Source of the DNA: Paenibacillus sophorae
GTDB taxonomy: Bacteria > Bacillota > Bacilli > Paenibacillales > Paenibacillaceae
DNA: 64,000 nt
NCBI RefSeq assembly: GCF_018966525.1
Contig: NZ_CP076607.1
Location: 2,356,001 to 2,420,000 of the forward strand
Direction of reading: 5' to 3'
Positions 44,293-52,698 of the stretch are shown here, piece after piece. Each line of letters starts with the position of its first letter. The first letter of the stretch is position 1. A model generated the notes under the pieces. The model was not told the origin of the DNA. It worked only from the letters and a program-made list of their open reading frames with translations, and made no database searches. Both the position numbers and the translations under genes were made by a program.

Positions 44293-45195
44293 TCACAATA
44301 TCCGGGAAAGCTTGCGGTACGCGCGGGGGGAGATGCCCTCATGGGAAGAAAAGGTCCTGCTGAAATAATGGATATCCGGATAGCCGACCCGCTCCCCGAC
44401 CCTCTCGATCGTCCAGTCCGTCTCTCTGAGCAGCTTGCGCGCTTCGCGGTGCCGGATGGAACGGAGATATTCGCCCGGAGGCATACCGGCAATCTGGCGG
44501 AACAATTTGGAGAAATGGTCCTCGTGCAAGTTCATCAATGCGGCCATGGACCGATTCGTCCAGCCTTGGGCGGGCGCGGCTTCGATCTCTTCAATCAGGG
44601 CCCGAATCCGTTCGCCATGCACAGATGCTTTGGCCAGACGGCGCGAGCTTTGGGTGCGTAGCAGCGAGGTCAGAATTCCAAGCATCAACCCCCGGCAGAC
44701 CAGCTCATAACCGGGCGGGCGCATCGTAAATTCCTGGACGAGCTGTTCCATGGCATGGATGCACTCGGGGGGCGGCGCATATACCGGTTCTTCGGATAAG
44801 GGTAAAAAGGGAGCGGCTATCGCTTCCACAGCGAATTTTTCGGGAACGACTTCTTCTTCATTGACCACCATATCTTCTTCGCGCAAAATACGGGATTCGC
44901 CGAAAAAATCAAAATGGATGCCGAGCAGCTTCGTGGGAGACTTCAGGACCGAATTCTGATGATAGACGCCAGGAGAAAGGAAAATAAGCTGTCCGGATGT
45001 CAGGGCATGCCTCGTTCCATTCATTTTAGTCGTTAGCTTCCCTTGGCGGACATATAGCAGTTCAAAATCATACAGCCTTCGTTCGGGAAAGCTGCAGGGC
45101 TGAAGATTTTGAAATTGGGCGTAATGGATGCCGGGCGACCATTCACGGTAGGGCGTTTCTCTTTTCAAGGAATGGAAAATCTCTCTTTCCTGCAT
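44293..45195 (-). CDS. AraC family regulator with cupin domain
   Basis: 300 residues. Cupin-type sensor half (YDFELLYVRQGKLTTKMNGTRHAL shortened to LLYVRQGKL, SGQLIFLSPGVYHQ) and C-terminal AraC domain with two helix-turn-helix motifs: TNRSMAALMNLHEDHFSKLFR and TIERVGERVGYPDIHYFSRTF. It is divergent from the sugar isomerase / dehydrogenase operon starting at 45381, which is the probable target. Confidence 0.92.
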   Translation of the reverse strand: MQEREIFHSLKRETPYREWSPGIHYAQFQNLQPCSFPERRLYDFELLYVRQGKLTTKMNGTRHALTSGQLIFLSPGVYHQNSVLKSPTKLLGIHFDFFGESRILREEDMVVNEEEVVPEKFAVEAIAAPFLPLSEEPVYAPPPECIHAMEQLVQEFTMRPPGYELVCRGLMLGILTSLLRTQSSRRLAKASVHGERIRALIEEIEAAPAQGWTNRSMAALMNLHEDHFSKLFRQIAGMPPGEYLRSIRHREARKLLRETDWTIERVGERVGYPDIHYFSRTFSSHEGISPRAYRKLSRIL

Positions 45196-45380
45196 GGCAA
45201 GGCCTCCCAGAACAAATGAAGAAATAAAAGATATACACCGGAATAATGCAAAAAGTATCTTTTTCCCCTAAATAAATTAAATTTCAAATCTAATATACTA
45301 TAAAAAAGATAAGGAAAACAGCAAAACGCAGCCTATGTTTCTATAAAACGGAAAATAACAAAAATCGGAGAGTGATCCAA

Positions 45381-46235
45381 GTGAAAAAAGGGATTAATAT
45401 TTGGTCGTTTCGTGAAGGGACGCCAATCAAGGATTGCGTTCGTTTGGCTAAAGCGGCGGGATTTGACGGAATTGAGCTGTCACTGAACGAGTCCGGTGAA
45501 ATGGGTCTGCAAACGACCGAGAAGGAAGCGCGCGCACTTCGGGAGTCGATCAACGAGGCGGGTCTGGAGATTGCGGGTCTGGCCACGGGACTGTATTGGT
45601 CCTATGCGATGACGAGCGAATCGGAGGCGAACCGCACCAAGGCGATGGATGTGTGCAAGAAGCAGCTGGAGCTGGCTGCCGTTCTCGGAGCCGATACCAT
45701 CCTGGTCATTCCGGGTGCGGTCGGCGTGGATTTCATCCCGGGTAGCGAGGTTGTCGATTATGACAAGGCATATGACCGGGCGCTGGAGGCTATCGGCAAG
45801 CTGGCGCCGGAGGCCGAGCAATTGGGTGTAGCCATCGGCATCGAGAATGTGTGGAATAAATTTCTGCTGTCCCCGCTTGAAATGCGCGGATTTATTGACG
45901 CGATCGGCTCCCGCTTCGTAGGCTCGTACCTGGATGTGGGGAATATCGTTCATTCCGGCTATCCGGAACAATGGGTGCGGATTCTGGGGGACCGGATCAA
46001 GAAGGTGCATTTCAAAGATTACCGCCGGGAAGCGGGAGGTCTTCACGGGTTTGTGGACCTGCTCGCTGGAGATGTGGATTATCCCGCAGTCGTTAGCGCC
46101 CTTCGGGAGATTGGATACGACGGCTATGTTACAGGCGAGATGATCCCTGCTTACAAGCATTACACGGAGCAAATCATCTTCAATACTTCCGCGTCCATGG
46201 ATGCAATTTTGGGACGGACCGATTACAAAGTCTAA
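45381..46235 (+). CDS. sugar phosphate isomerase/epimerase (TIM barrel, AP-endonuclease-2 fold)
   Basis: 284 residues from GTG 45381; GTG 45372 lies too close to the CGGAG site (45366-45370). The xylose-isomerase-like TIM barrel shows GINIWSFREGTPIKDCVRL, AAGFDGIELSLNES, ADTILVIPGAVGVDF, GIENVWNKFLLSP (metal Glu), VGSYLDVGNIVHSGYPEQW and VHFKDYRRE, DGYVTGEMIP. Such enzymes isomerise or epimerise keto-sugars and work with Gfo/Idh/MocA dehydrogenases, which follow directly. Confidence 0.93.
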   Translation: MKKGINIWSFREGTPIKDCVRLAKAAGFDGIELSLNESGEMGLQTTEKEARALRESINEAGLEIAGLATGLYWSYAMTSESEANRTKAMDVCKKQLELAAVLGADTILVIPGAVGVDFIPGSEVVDYDKAYDRALEAIGKLAPEAEQLGVAIGIENVWNKFLLSPLEMRGFIDAIGSRFVGSYLDVGNIVHSGYPEQWVRILGDRIKKVHFKDYRREAGGLHGFVDLLAGDVDYPAVVSALREIGYDGYVTGEMIPAYKHYTEQIIFNTSASMDAILGRTDYKV

Positions 46236-46250
46236 GCAGGAGTGAGGGAA

Positions 46251-47264
46251 ATGCTTAAAGTAGGACTGGTAGGATTTGGTTTCATGGGCCGGATGAATTT
46301 TGATCATTACGTCAAGCTGAATGAAGACGGCTATCCGATCACGCTGACGGCGGTCTGCGACCCGCGGATTGAAGAACTGAAGGGCCAAAAGGCGAGCGGA
46401 AATATGAACACGGCCCGTGAAGTATACGATTTGTCAGCCTATCAACTATATCGAGATTTGGAAGACATGCTGGCAAACGAGGAGCTCGATGCTGTAAGCC
46501 TGGCGGTTCCCACGTATCTGCATGCCGAAATGGCTTGTTCGCTGATGGAGCGGGGCTATCATGTGTTCTGTGAAAAACCGATGGCCAGACATTCAGCCGA
46601 GGCGCAGAAAATGGCCGAAACGGCAGTGCGGACCGGGAAGAAGCTAATGGTCGGGCATTGCCTCCGGTTCTGGCCGGCTTATGAATATTTGAAGGAAACG
46701 ATAGAAAGCGGAAAATTCGGTCAAGTTACGGCAGGCTATTTCTATCGGGGCTCCGGCGCGCCGAAGGGCTGGCTGGTGAATGAAGAGCTGAGCGGCGGCT
46801 GCATGATGGATATGCATGTCCATGACACCGATATGATTCAACATCTGTTCGGGAAGCCGGAGAAGGTTTCGGCCCTCGGACGGAATGTCCTGCCGGGGAG
46901 CGGATACGATATCGTGTCCTCCCATTATCACTATACAGATGGAAAAGTCATCAACGCGCAGGCGGACTGGACGCTCGAAGGGGATTTCGGCTTTTATATG
47001 GGCTACCGGGTCAATTTCGAGCGGGGCAATCTGGTGTTCGACGGCAGTCAGGTGAGAGTCAATCCGAACAACCAGCCCGGCTTTACGGCGTATCTTTCTC
47101 CGCATACGGGCTACTATCGGGAGCTGGTTTATTTCCTGGACGCGATTCTTCAGGATAAGCTGGTCAGCGTCTGCGCGCCGGAAAGTACGGCTCTGTCCAT
47201 TGAAATCATTGAGGCTGAAATGGAATCCGCCCGGAATGAAGGGGCATGGGTTACACTGTTTTGA
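46251..47264 (+). CDS. Gfo/Idh/MocA family dehydrogenase, copy 1
   Basis: 337 residues from ATG 46251; GTG 46242 overlaps the CAGGAG site. The Rossmann motif is VGLVGFGFMGRM, the cofactor/substrate motif VFCEKPMARHSAEA (Lys of EKP), and the catalytic His region DMHVHDTDMI. It should oxidise a sugar, sugar acid or inositol with NAD(P). It follows the isomerase by 15 bases and precedes copy 2 by 31 bases. Confidence 0.94.
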   Translation: MLKVGLVGFGFMGRMNFDHYVKLNEDGYPITLTAVCDPRIEELKGQKASGNMNTAREVYDLSAYQLYRDLEDMLANEELDAVSLAVPTYLHAEMACSLMERGYHVFCEKPMARHSAEAQKMAETAVRTGKKLMVGHCLRFWPAYEYLKETIESGKFGQVTAGYFYRGSGAPKGWLVNEELSGGCMMDMHVHDTDMIQHLFGKPEKVSALGRNVLPGSGYDIVSSHYHYTDGKVINAQADWTLEGDFGFYMGYRVNFERGNLVFDGSQVRVNPNNQPGFTAYLSPHTGYYRELVYFLDAILQDKLVSVCAPESTALSIEIIEAEMESARNEGAWVTLF

Positions 47265-47295
47265 ACGATATCAATTTAGCGGGGTGGTTTCTGGC

Positions 47296-48309
47296 ATGTT
47301 GAAAATAGGATTGATCGGTTTCGGATTTATGGGCCGGATGCACTTTGACAATTATGTCCGGTTAGTGGAGGAAGGCTGCCCTGTCTCGCTCACCACGATC
47401 TGCGATCCGCGAATCGCAGAACTGAAAGACGGAAAAGCGGGCGGGAATATGAGTACGGCCCGTGAAGTATATGATTTGTCTGCTTATAATCTCTACACCG
47501 ATCTTGAGGAAATGCTGGCGCACGAGCAGCTGGATGTCATCGATATTGCGGCTCCTACGTATCTGCATGCCGAAATGGCCTGCTTGCTGCTGGAGCGCGG
47601 GCTTCATGTATTCTGCGAGAAACCGATGGCGAGACATTCGGCGGACGCATGGAAGATGGTGGAGACGGCTGCGCGCAGCGGTAAGAAGCTTATGATCGGA
47701 CAGTGCCTCCGGTTTTGGCCGGGTTATGAATACTTGAAGGATATTGTAGACAGCGGCAAGTTCGGCCAGGCGACGGAAGGCTATTTCTATCGCGGCTCCG
47801 GCGCGCCGAAGGACTGGTTCCTTGATGAAAAGCTGAGCGGCGGCTGCATTATGGACATGCATATTCACGACACGGATATGATCAACTATCTCTTCGGCAA
47901 GCCGGAGAAAGTATCAACCCTTGGGCGCAATGTGCTTCCGGGAAGCGGATACGATATCGCCTCCACCCATTATTATTATAAAGACGGCAAGGTTATCAAT
48001 GCCCAGGTGGACTGGACGCTGGAGGGCGATTTCGGTTTCTACATGGGCTATCGGGTCAATTTCGAAGGGGGCAGTGTGGTGTTTGACGGCAGCCAGGTCA
48101 AGGTGAATCCGAATAACGGACCGGGCTTTACCCCGGAGATTTCCCCGGAAGCCGGCTATTACCGGGAACTTGACTATTTCCTGGATGCGGTCATCCATGA
48201 CAAGCCCGTTGCCGTGTGTACGCCTGAAAGCGCGGCGGAATCCCTTGAACTCGTCGAAGCGGAGATCAAATCAGCGGATGCCCAAGGGGAATGGGTGAAG
48301 CTCGCCTAA
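47296..48309 (+). CDS. Gfo/Idh/MocA family dehydrogenase, copy 2
   Basis: 337 residues from ATG 47296; the open frame extends back to 47200 inside copy 1. Motifs IGLIGFGFMGRM, VFCEKPMARHSADA and DMHIHDTDMI. Same length as copy 1 and most residues the same along the whole length, so a tandem duplication is clear. Differences cluster near substrate positions (for example the PTYLHAEM strand is preceded by SLAV in copy 1 and DIAA in copy 2), which suggests different substrates or cofactor preference. Confidence 0.94.
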   Translation: MLKIGLIGFGFMGRMHFDNYVRLVEEGCPVSLTTICDPRIAELKDGKAGGNMSTAREVYDLSAYNLYTDLEEMLAHEQLDVIDIAAPTYLHAEMACLLLERGLHVFCEKPMARHSADAWKMVETAARSGKKLMIGQCLRFWPGYEYLKDIVDSGKFGQATEGYFYRGSGAPKDWFLDEKLSGGCIMDMHIHDTDMINYLFGKPEKVSTLGRNVLPGSGYDIASTHYYYKDGKVINAQVDWTLEGDFGFYMGYRVNFEGGSVVFDGSQVKVNPNNGPGFTPEISPEAGYYRELDYFLDAVIHDKPVAVCTPESAAESLELVEAEIKSADAQGEWVKLA

Positions 48310-48334
48310 GTAAGATGAGAGCCGGCCGCAATTG

Positions 48335-48370
48335 AACCGAGTTTTGCTGTGGGCAAAGCTCGGTTTTTTT
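48335..48370 (+). terminator. rho-independent terminator after the dehydrogenase pair
   Basis: AACCGAGTTTTGC pairs with GCAAAGCTCGGTT (one bulge) and is followed by T residues. It separates the enzyme operon from the regulator and transporter genes. Confidence 0.85.
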
Positions 48371-48460
48371 CCATAAAGTCAATGTTTGTAACTTATTATT
48401 CATCATGCTATCATTTTCAGGTAGAATAAGTGCAAATATTGGTTTGAAGGGGAAGGCCAA

Positions 48461-49135
48461 ATGAAGAAGATCAAAAAAGTTCAGACGCACGAAATGGTCT
48501 CGAAAGAAATTAAGGATTATATTCAGCAAAACAATCTAAAGAAAGGAGACAAGCTGCCTTCCGTAGAGCAAATCATGGAAAATCTTGGCGTGGGCCGCTC
48601 TTCAATTCGTGAGGCGATCCGTTATTTGGAAGCTCTGGATATCATTGAAGTCCTTAACGGCAAAGGAATATTCGTCAAGGAGCCATCCCTTTATCAATTA
48701 TCGACCAAATTTACGATAGAGGATGAGAAATCCGCGCTGCTTCAGCTGTGCGATGTGCGCAGAGGCCTCGAGGGAATTGCGGTGGAACTGGCGGCAACCC
48801 GGGCCACTCAGGAGCATGTGGACGAGATGTGGTATTATTATGAGCTGATCGGCAAGACGAGCGGGGCTGAAAGCTCCATCGCGGATATGAAGTTCCATCA
48901 GGCGATTTACCGGGCCTCAGGCAACGTCATCCTTCAGGAAATTATCGGTTCGATCTGGAATACATTTGTCGAGTTTTGGCGGGCTCCGTTTGGAAACAAG
49001 GATTTTTTCTATGACAGCTATCCTTTTCACAAATCCGTCGTTGAAGCGATCGAAGAGAAGAATCCGCAGAAGGCGAGAGAAGAATTCAATAAAATGATGG
49101 ACGTTATGGTGAGAGCGATCACGGAAGTGGAGTAA
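48461..49135 (+). CDS. GntR (FadR subfamily) regulator
   Basis: 224 residues. The GntR winged helix is in residues 10-75: VSKEIKDYIQQNNLKKGDKL, then PSVEQIMENLGVGRSSIREAIRYLEAL. The C-terminal FCD-type all-helical domain has LCDVRRGLEGIAVELAA, MKFHQAIYRASGN and HKSVVEAIEEKNPQ, with the His residues that usually bind metal. These regulators sense sugar acids or other small carboxylates. It precedes an ABC importer and probably controls it. Confidence 0.92.
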   Translation: MKKIKKVQTHEMVSKEIKDYIQQNNLKKGDKLPSVEQIMENLGVGRSSIREAIRYLEALDIIEVLNGKGIFVKEPSLYQLSTKFTIEDEKSALLQLCDVRRGLEGIAVELAATRATQEHVDEMWYYYELIGKTSGAESSIADMKFHQAIYRASGNVILQEIIGSIWNTFVEFWRAPFGNKDFFYDSYPFHKSVVEAIEEKNPQKAREEFNKMMDVMVRAITEVE

Positions 49136-49523
49136 ACTTACCTGACATAAGGATTGACATAGGCGATAAGCGATGATAAGATTCATTAAGAATTTAAATA
49201 AATTTCATTCTATTCATGCAAAATCAATGCGAGATTGAAAGCTAATGGCATGTAACTTAACATGTCGGGATGGTCTCGAGAAAAAAATTAGTTTTTTGAG
49301 CTTCAACCTATCAGACAGGTTCACAGCATTACTGGTAGTTAGATATTTCCTCTAGTAGTTAGGTATTTCCTCTTGTTGATCACCGTTGGAGATGATAACA
49401 AGAGATTTTGCCTCAACCTGTATGACAGCATGATAGTATGGTTGCTTGTAAGTGGCATTAACGAAATTATGAAGGGACCCTGAACCTTTTATAATAATAC
49501 TTTTATTTTTGAGGGGGATTTTT
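49136..49523. other. regulatory region of the second sugar importer
   Basis: No gene. Holds the tandem 20-base repeat (49335-49374), and partial inverted repeats AACCT..AGGTT near 49304-49322 and CTGT..ACAG near 49419-49430 that could be FadR-type sites. No clear -35/-10 pair was seen. Confidence 0.5.
49335..49374 (+). repeat. two tandem 20-base units
   Basis: Units at 49335-49354 and 49355-49374 begin GTAGTTAG and end TATTTCCTCT plus one base; 18 of 20 positions are the same. Confidence 0.8.
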
Positions 49524-50846
49524 GTGAGAACCGGTAAAAAATTGTTTGCGGCAGCTTTAGTGATTGTAACGACTCTCAGCACTTTAACAGCCTGCGGAAG
49601 CGGATCAAGCAGTGAAGGCTCTGCCGGAAACGGCTCTTCGGAAAAGGTAACCATCCGAATGATTGAAAGCCTGACAAGCCCAGCCCGGACCGAAGTCATC
49701 AATCAAATGCTGACCAAGTTTGAAGAGGCCAATCCGGGGATTGACGTCGAGCTGATCTCTCCGCCGCTGGACAGCGCCGATACGAAAATTGCGCAAATGC
49801 TGTCCTCCAAAGCGGATGTCGATGTGCTGGAAGTCAGAGATTCAACCGTCAAGCAATTCGTAACGAACAACTGGATTGCCGACTTGTCGACCTACACGTC
49901 CAAGTGGTCCGGTTACGGCACGCTGAACACCAGCGCACAAATGTCCGCCAATTATATAGAGAACAAGCCTTATTACATTCCTTATGGCCTGTATGAAAAA
50001 ATATTGTTCTACCGCACCGACTGGTTCAAGGAAAAAGGACTGGAAGCGCCCAAGACATGGGAAGACCTGTACGAAGCGGCTAAAGCGATCACCGATCCTT
50101 CCAAGAACCGTTACGGCTACTCGTTCCGGGGCGGAAAAGGCGCAGACAGCTATATTGTCGATATGGTCCGCGACTACAACGGAACGAACACCAACCCAGA
50201 AGATGCGATGTTCCTGAAGAACGGCAACACGATTTTCAGTACGCCGGAAGCCAAGCAGGCTCTGGAGAACCACCTGAATATTTATAAAGACGGCGCACCG
50301 AAAGATTCGGTGAACTGGGGATTCGCGGAAATGGTTGAAGGCTTTGAAGCCGGGATTACCGGCATGCTGATTCAAGACCCGGATGTCATCGACGTCGTTA
50401 AGCAAAAAATGGGTGAAGGCACCTGGAGCACGGCGGCTATCCCAGCAGGTCCTTCCGGCGTTACCCACTTTAAAGTCGGCGCTGCCGGATGGGGAATGGC
50501 GGCCAATTCCAAGCATAAAGACGAAGCGTGGAAATTGATCGAGTTCTTGTCCAGCCCGGAAGAGAATGAATTTTTCACCCAAAAAATCGGATTGATTCCC
50601 GTGCATACAACCGCCTCGGAGAATGACTTCTACAAGACAGGCTATTACAAGCCTTACATGGATATGAACGCAGATACCGCCCATTATATTCCGGTCCAGC
50701 CTGAAACGGATTATAAAGGCTTCGGAGAATGGCGCTCGATCATCCAGCAGGATACGCAGGCTATCATTTTTGGAAAGCTGTCCGTAGACGACGCGCTTAA
50801 GAAATGGGACGCATACTGGCTCGACCAGAAGAAGCAAGGCAAGTAA
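49524..50846 (+). CDS. sugar ABC transporter substrate-binding lipoprotein
   Basis: 440 residues from GTG 49524 with GAGGGGG 6 bases upstream; an earlier ATG at 49509 overlaps this site. Signal peptide with lipobox LTAC, then a Ser/Gly linker. Family-1 binding protein segments are VTIRMIESLTSPARTEVINQ (shortened), FEEANPGIDVELISPP, YIPYGLYEKILFYRTDWFKEKG and MLIQDPDVIDVV. A hairpin separates it from the permease genes. Ligand unknown; the enzymes nearby point to a cyclic polyol or sugar derivative. Confidence 0.94.
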   Translation: MRTGKKLFAAALVIVTTLSTLTACGSGSSSEGSAGNGSSEKVTIRMIESLTSPARTEVINQMLTKFEEANPGIDVELISPPLDSADTKIAQMLSSKADVDVLEVRDSTVKQFVTNNWIADLSTYTSKWSGYGTLNTSAQMSANYIENKPYYIPYGLYEKILFYRTDWFKEKGLEAPKTWEDLYEAAKAITDPSKNRYGYSFRGGKGADSYIVDMVRDYNGTNTNPEDAMFLKNGNTIFSTPEAKQALENHLNIYKDGAPKDSVNWGFAEMVEGFEAGITGMLIQDPDVIDVVKQKMGEGTWSTAAIPAGPSGVTHFKVGAAGWGMAANSKHKDEAWKLIEFLSSPEENEFFTQKIGLIPVHTTASENDFYKTGYYKPYMDMNADTAHYIPVQPETDYKGFGEWRSIIQQDTQAIIFGKLSVDDALKKWDAYWLDQKKQGK

Positions 50847-50856
50847 ATATTAATTC

Positions 50857-50888
50857 AAACATATGGGTACGGTGCTGCCCATATGTTT
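50857..50888 (+). other. intercistronic hairpin between binding protein and permease
   Basis: AAACATATGGG and CCCATATGTTT are fully complementary around a 10-base loop, with GTTTTC behind. Same position as the hairpin at 28855-28874 in the other sugar operon; it may be an attenuator or an RNA stabiliser. Confidence 0.7.
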
Positions 50889-50913
50889 GTTTTCAGAGGA
50901 GGTTCCTGTCCTG

Positions 50914-51825
50914 ATGAACAACGCTGACGTCCGTAAACCTCGCTTAAGCCGCACTGCCGCGTTTATCCTGTTCTGTCTGCTGCCCGCGCTTATTCCGGTG
51001 GTTGTGCTTACGTATTTTCCGATTTTCAAGGGCATCATTATGGCGTTTCAAAATTACTCGCTTTTTAATTTGAACGACATCCGGTTTATCGGCTTTGACA
51101 ATTTCAAAACGGTTTTGCAGGACCCGAACCTGCCGACCATTATGCAAAATACAGTGCTTTGGGTGTTTATATCCCTAATCCTGCAGTTCGCCATCGGATT
51201 CGTCCTGTCGCTCCTGCTGTATCAGAAATTCCCGGGCAGAGGCGTTTATCAAGGTTTGATTTATTATTCGTGGGCAATGTCCGGCTTCCTGATCGGGATT
51301 ATCTGGCGCTGGATGTTCAACGGCCAAATCGGCGTCATTAATGATCTGCTGCTCAAAATGGGGCTGATCTCAGAACGCATCGGATTTCTGTCCGACCCGA
51401 AATGGGCCATGTTCTCGGTTATTGTGGCCAATATTTGGTACGGGGTTGCTTTTTTCGCCATCATGCTTACAGCCGCCATGCAGTCCATTCCCGAGGAGCT
51501 GTTTGAGGCTGCCGATATGGACGGGGCGAACGGACTTCAAAAGATGCTGCATGTCATTATTCCCTACATTCTGCCGACGATCATTACGACCACGGCTTTG
51601 CGGGTCATCTGGATTTTCAATTTCCCGGATATTATCTATGCGATGACGAACGGCGGACCGGCCAATTCGACGCATATTCTGTCCACGTTCATGCTTGATA
51701 AAATTGTCTTCGGCGGGGATTACGGGTTGGCCGGCGCCATCGGGGTCATCTCGATCGTACTGCTGCTGCTGTACACCCTATTCTATCTTTTTGCTACGAA
51801 AGCGAGTAAGGCGGGTGATTTTTAA
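50914..51825 (+). CDS. sugar ABC transporter permease 1
   Basis: 303 residues from ATG 50914, with AGAGGAGG 11 bases upstream; the frame extends to 50863 through the hairpin and is not used. Six helices; the EAA loop is EAADMDGANGLQKMLHVIIP. The pair with the next gene is set at a distance of 0 bases (stop 51825, start 51826). Confidence 0.92.
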   Translation: MNNADVRKPRLSRTAAFILFCLLPALIPVVVLTYFPIFKGIIMAFQNYSLFNLNDIRFIGFDNFKTVLQDPNLPTIMQNTVLWVFISLILQFAIGFVLSLLLYQKFPGRGVYQGLIYYSWAMSGFLIGIIWRWMFNGQIGVINDLLLKMGLISERIGFLSDPKWAMFSVIVANIWYGVAFFAIMLTAAMQSIPEELFEAADMDGANGLQKMLHVIIPYILPTIITTTALRVIWIFNFPDIIYAMTNGGPANSTHILSTFMLDKIVFGGDYGLAGAIGVISIVLLLLYTLFYLFATKASKAGDF

Positions 51826-52665
51826 ATGAAACGGAAGGTTATAAGCAGGGTTAAATTAAGCTCCAAGGTGATCATACTCGGGATCTGGCTGTTATTCATG
51901 GTCTTTCCTTTATATTGGATGATTCTCACTTCGCTGAAGCCCAAGAACGATATTTTCAAGTTTCCGCTGGAGTACTTGCCGGAGCGGATTTCGTTTGAGA
52001 ACTACGCCAACATCTTCGCGATTTCAAAATTTCATGTGTATATCGGCAACAGCCTGCTGGTTTCGCTTTTGTCGGCGTTTATCGTCCTTATCATTGCCAT
52101 ATTAAGCAGTTATGTGCTGGCGCGCTTTACGTTCCGGGGCAGCCGGCAGATTATGAACGGTTTCTTTCTTACGCAAATGATTCCGATGTTCATCGGATTT
52201 GGTCCTCTTTATAGCATCATGTCCCAATTGAACTTGCTTAACAAGCAGGGCTCGCTTGTCCTGATGTATTCCGTGCTTCTCATCCCGTTCTGTACCCTGA
52301 TGTTAAAAGGGTTCTTTCAGCGGATTCCTTCCAGCCTGGAGGAAGCGGCGATGATTGACGGATGCTCCCGTCTGGGCGGATTGATCCGCATTATCCTTCC
52401 GGTCATGAAGCCGGGGATATCGGCAACGTTTATTTTTGCCTTTGTTCAGAACTGGAATGAGCTGTTCCTGGCCATTATGTTCATCGACAGGGAAGAGGCG
52501 AAGACGATCCCCGTTGCGATGAATTCCTTTATTACCAAGTTTGATATCGATTGGGGAGCGATGTCGGCGGCAACGGTTCTGTCCGTCATTCCTACCATGA
52601 TCCTGTTCGCCCTTTGCCAGCGGTTGATTGTACAAGGCCTGACGGACGGCGCTGTGAAAGGTTAG
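51826..52665 (+). CDS. sugar ABC transporter permease 2
   Basis: 279 residues, six helices. The EAA loop is EAAMIDGCSRLGGLIRIILP and the protein ends QGLTDGAVKG, as usual. It starts directly behind permease 1. No ATPase gene follows, so a shared ATPase must serve this importer. Confidence 0.93.
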   Translation: MKRKVISRVKLSSKVIILGIWLLFMVFPLYWMILTSLKPKNDIFKFPLEYLPERISFENYANIFAISKFHVYIGNSLLVSLLSAFIVLIIAILSSYVLARFTFRGSRQIMNGFFLTQMIPMFIGFGPLYSIMSQLNLLNKQGSLVLMYSVLLIPFCTLMLKGFFQRIPSSLEEAAMIDGCSRLGGLIRIILPVMKPGISATFIFAFVQNWNELFLAIMFIDREEAKTIPVAMNSFITKFDIDWGAMSAATVLSVIPTMILFALCQRLIVQGLTDGAVKG

Positions 52666-52698
52666 GGATAGGACATTACATGAGAAAGGATATGACGA

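Noticed and set aside
49335..49374. Possible CRISPR array
   Set aside because: Only two adjacent units without spacers and no cas genes; likewise for the repeat at 27341-27366.
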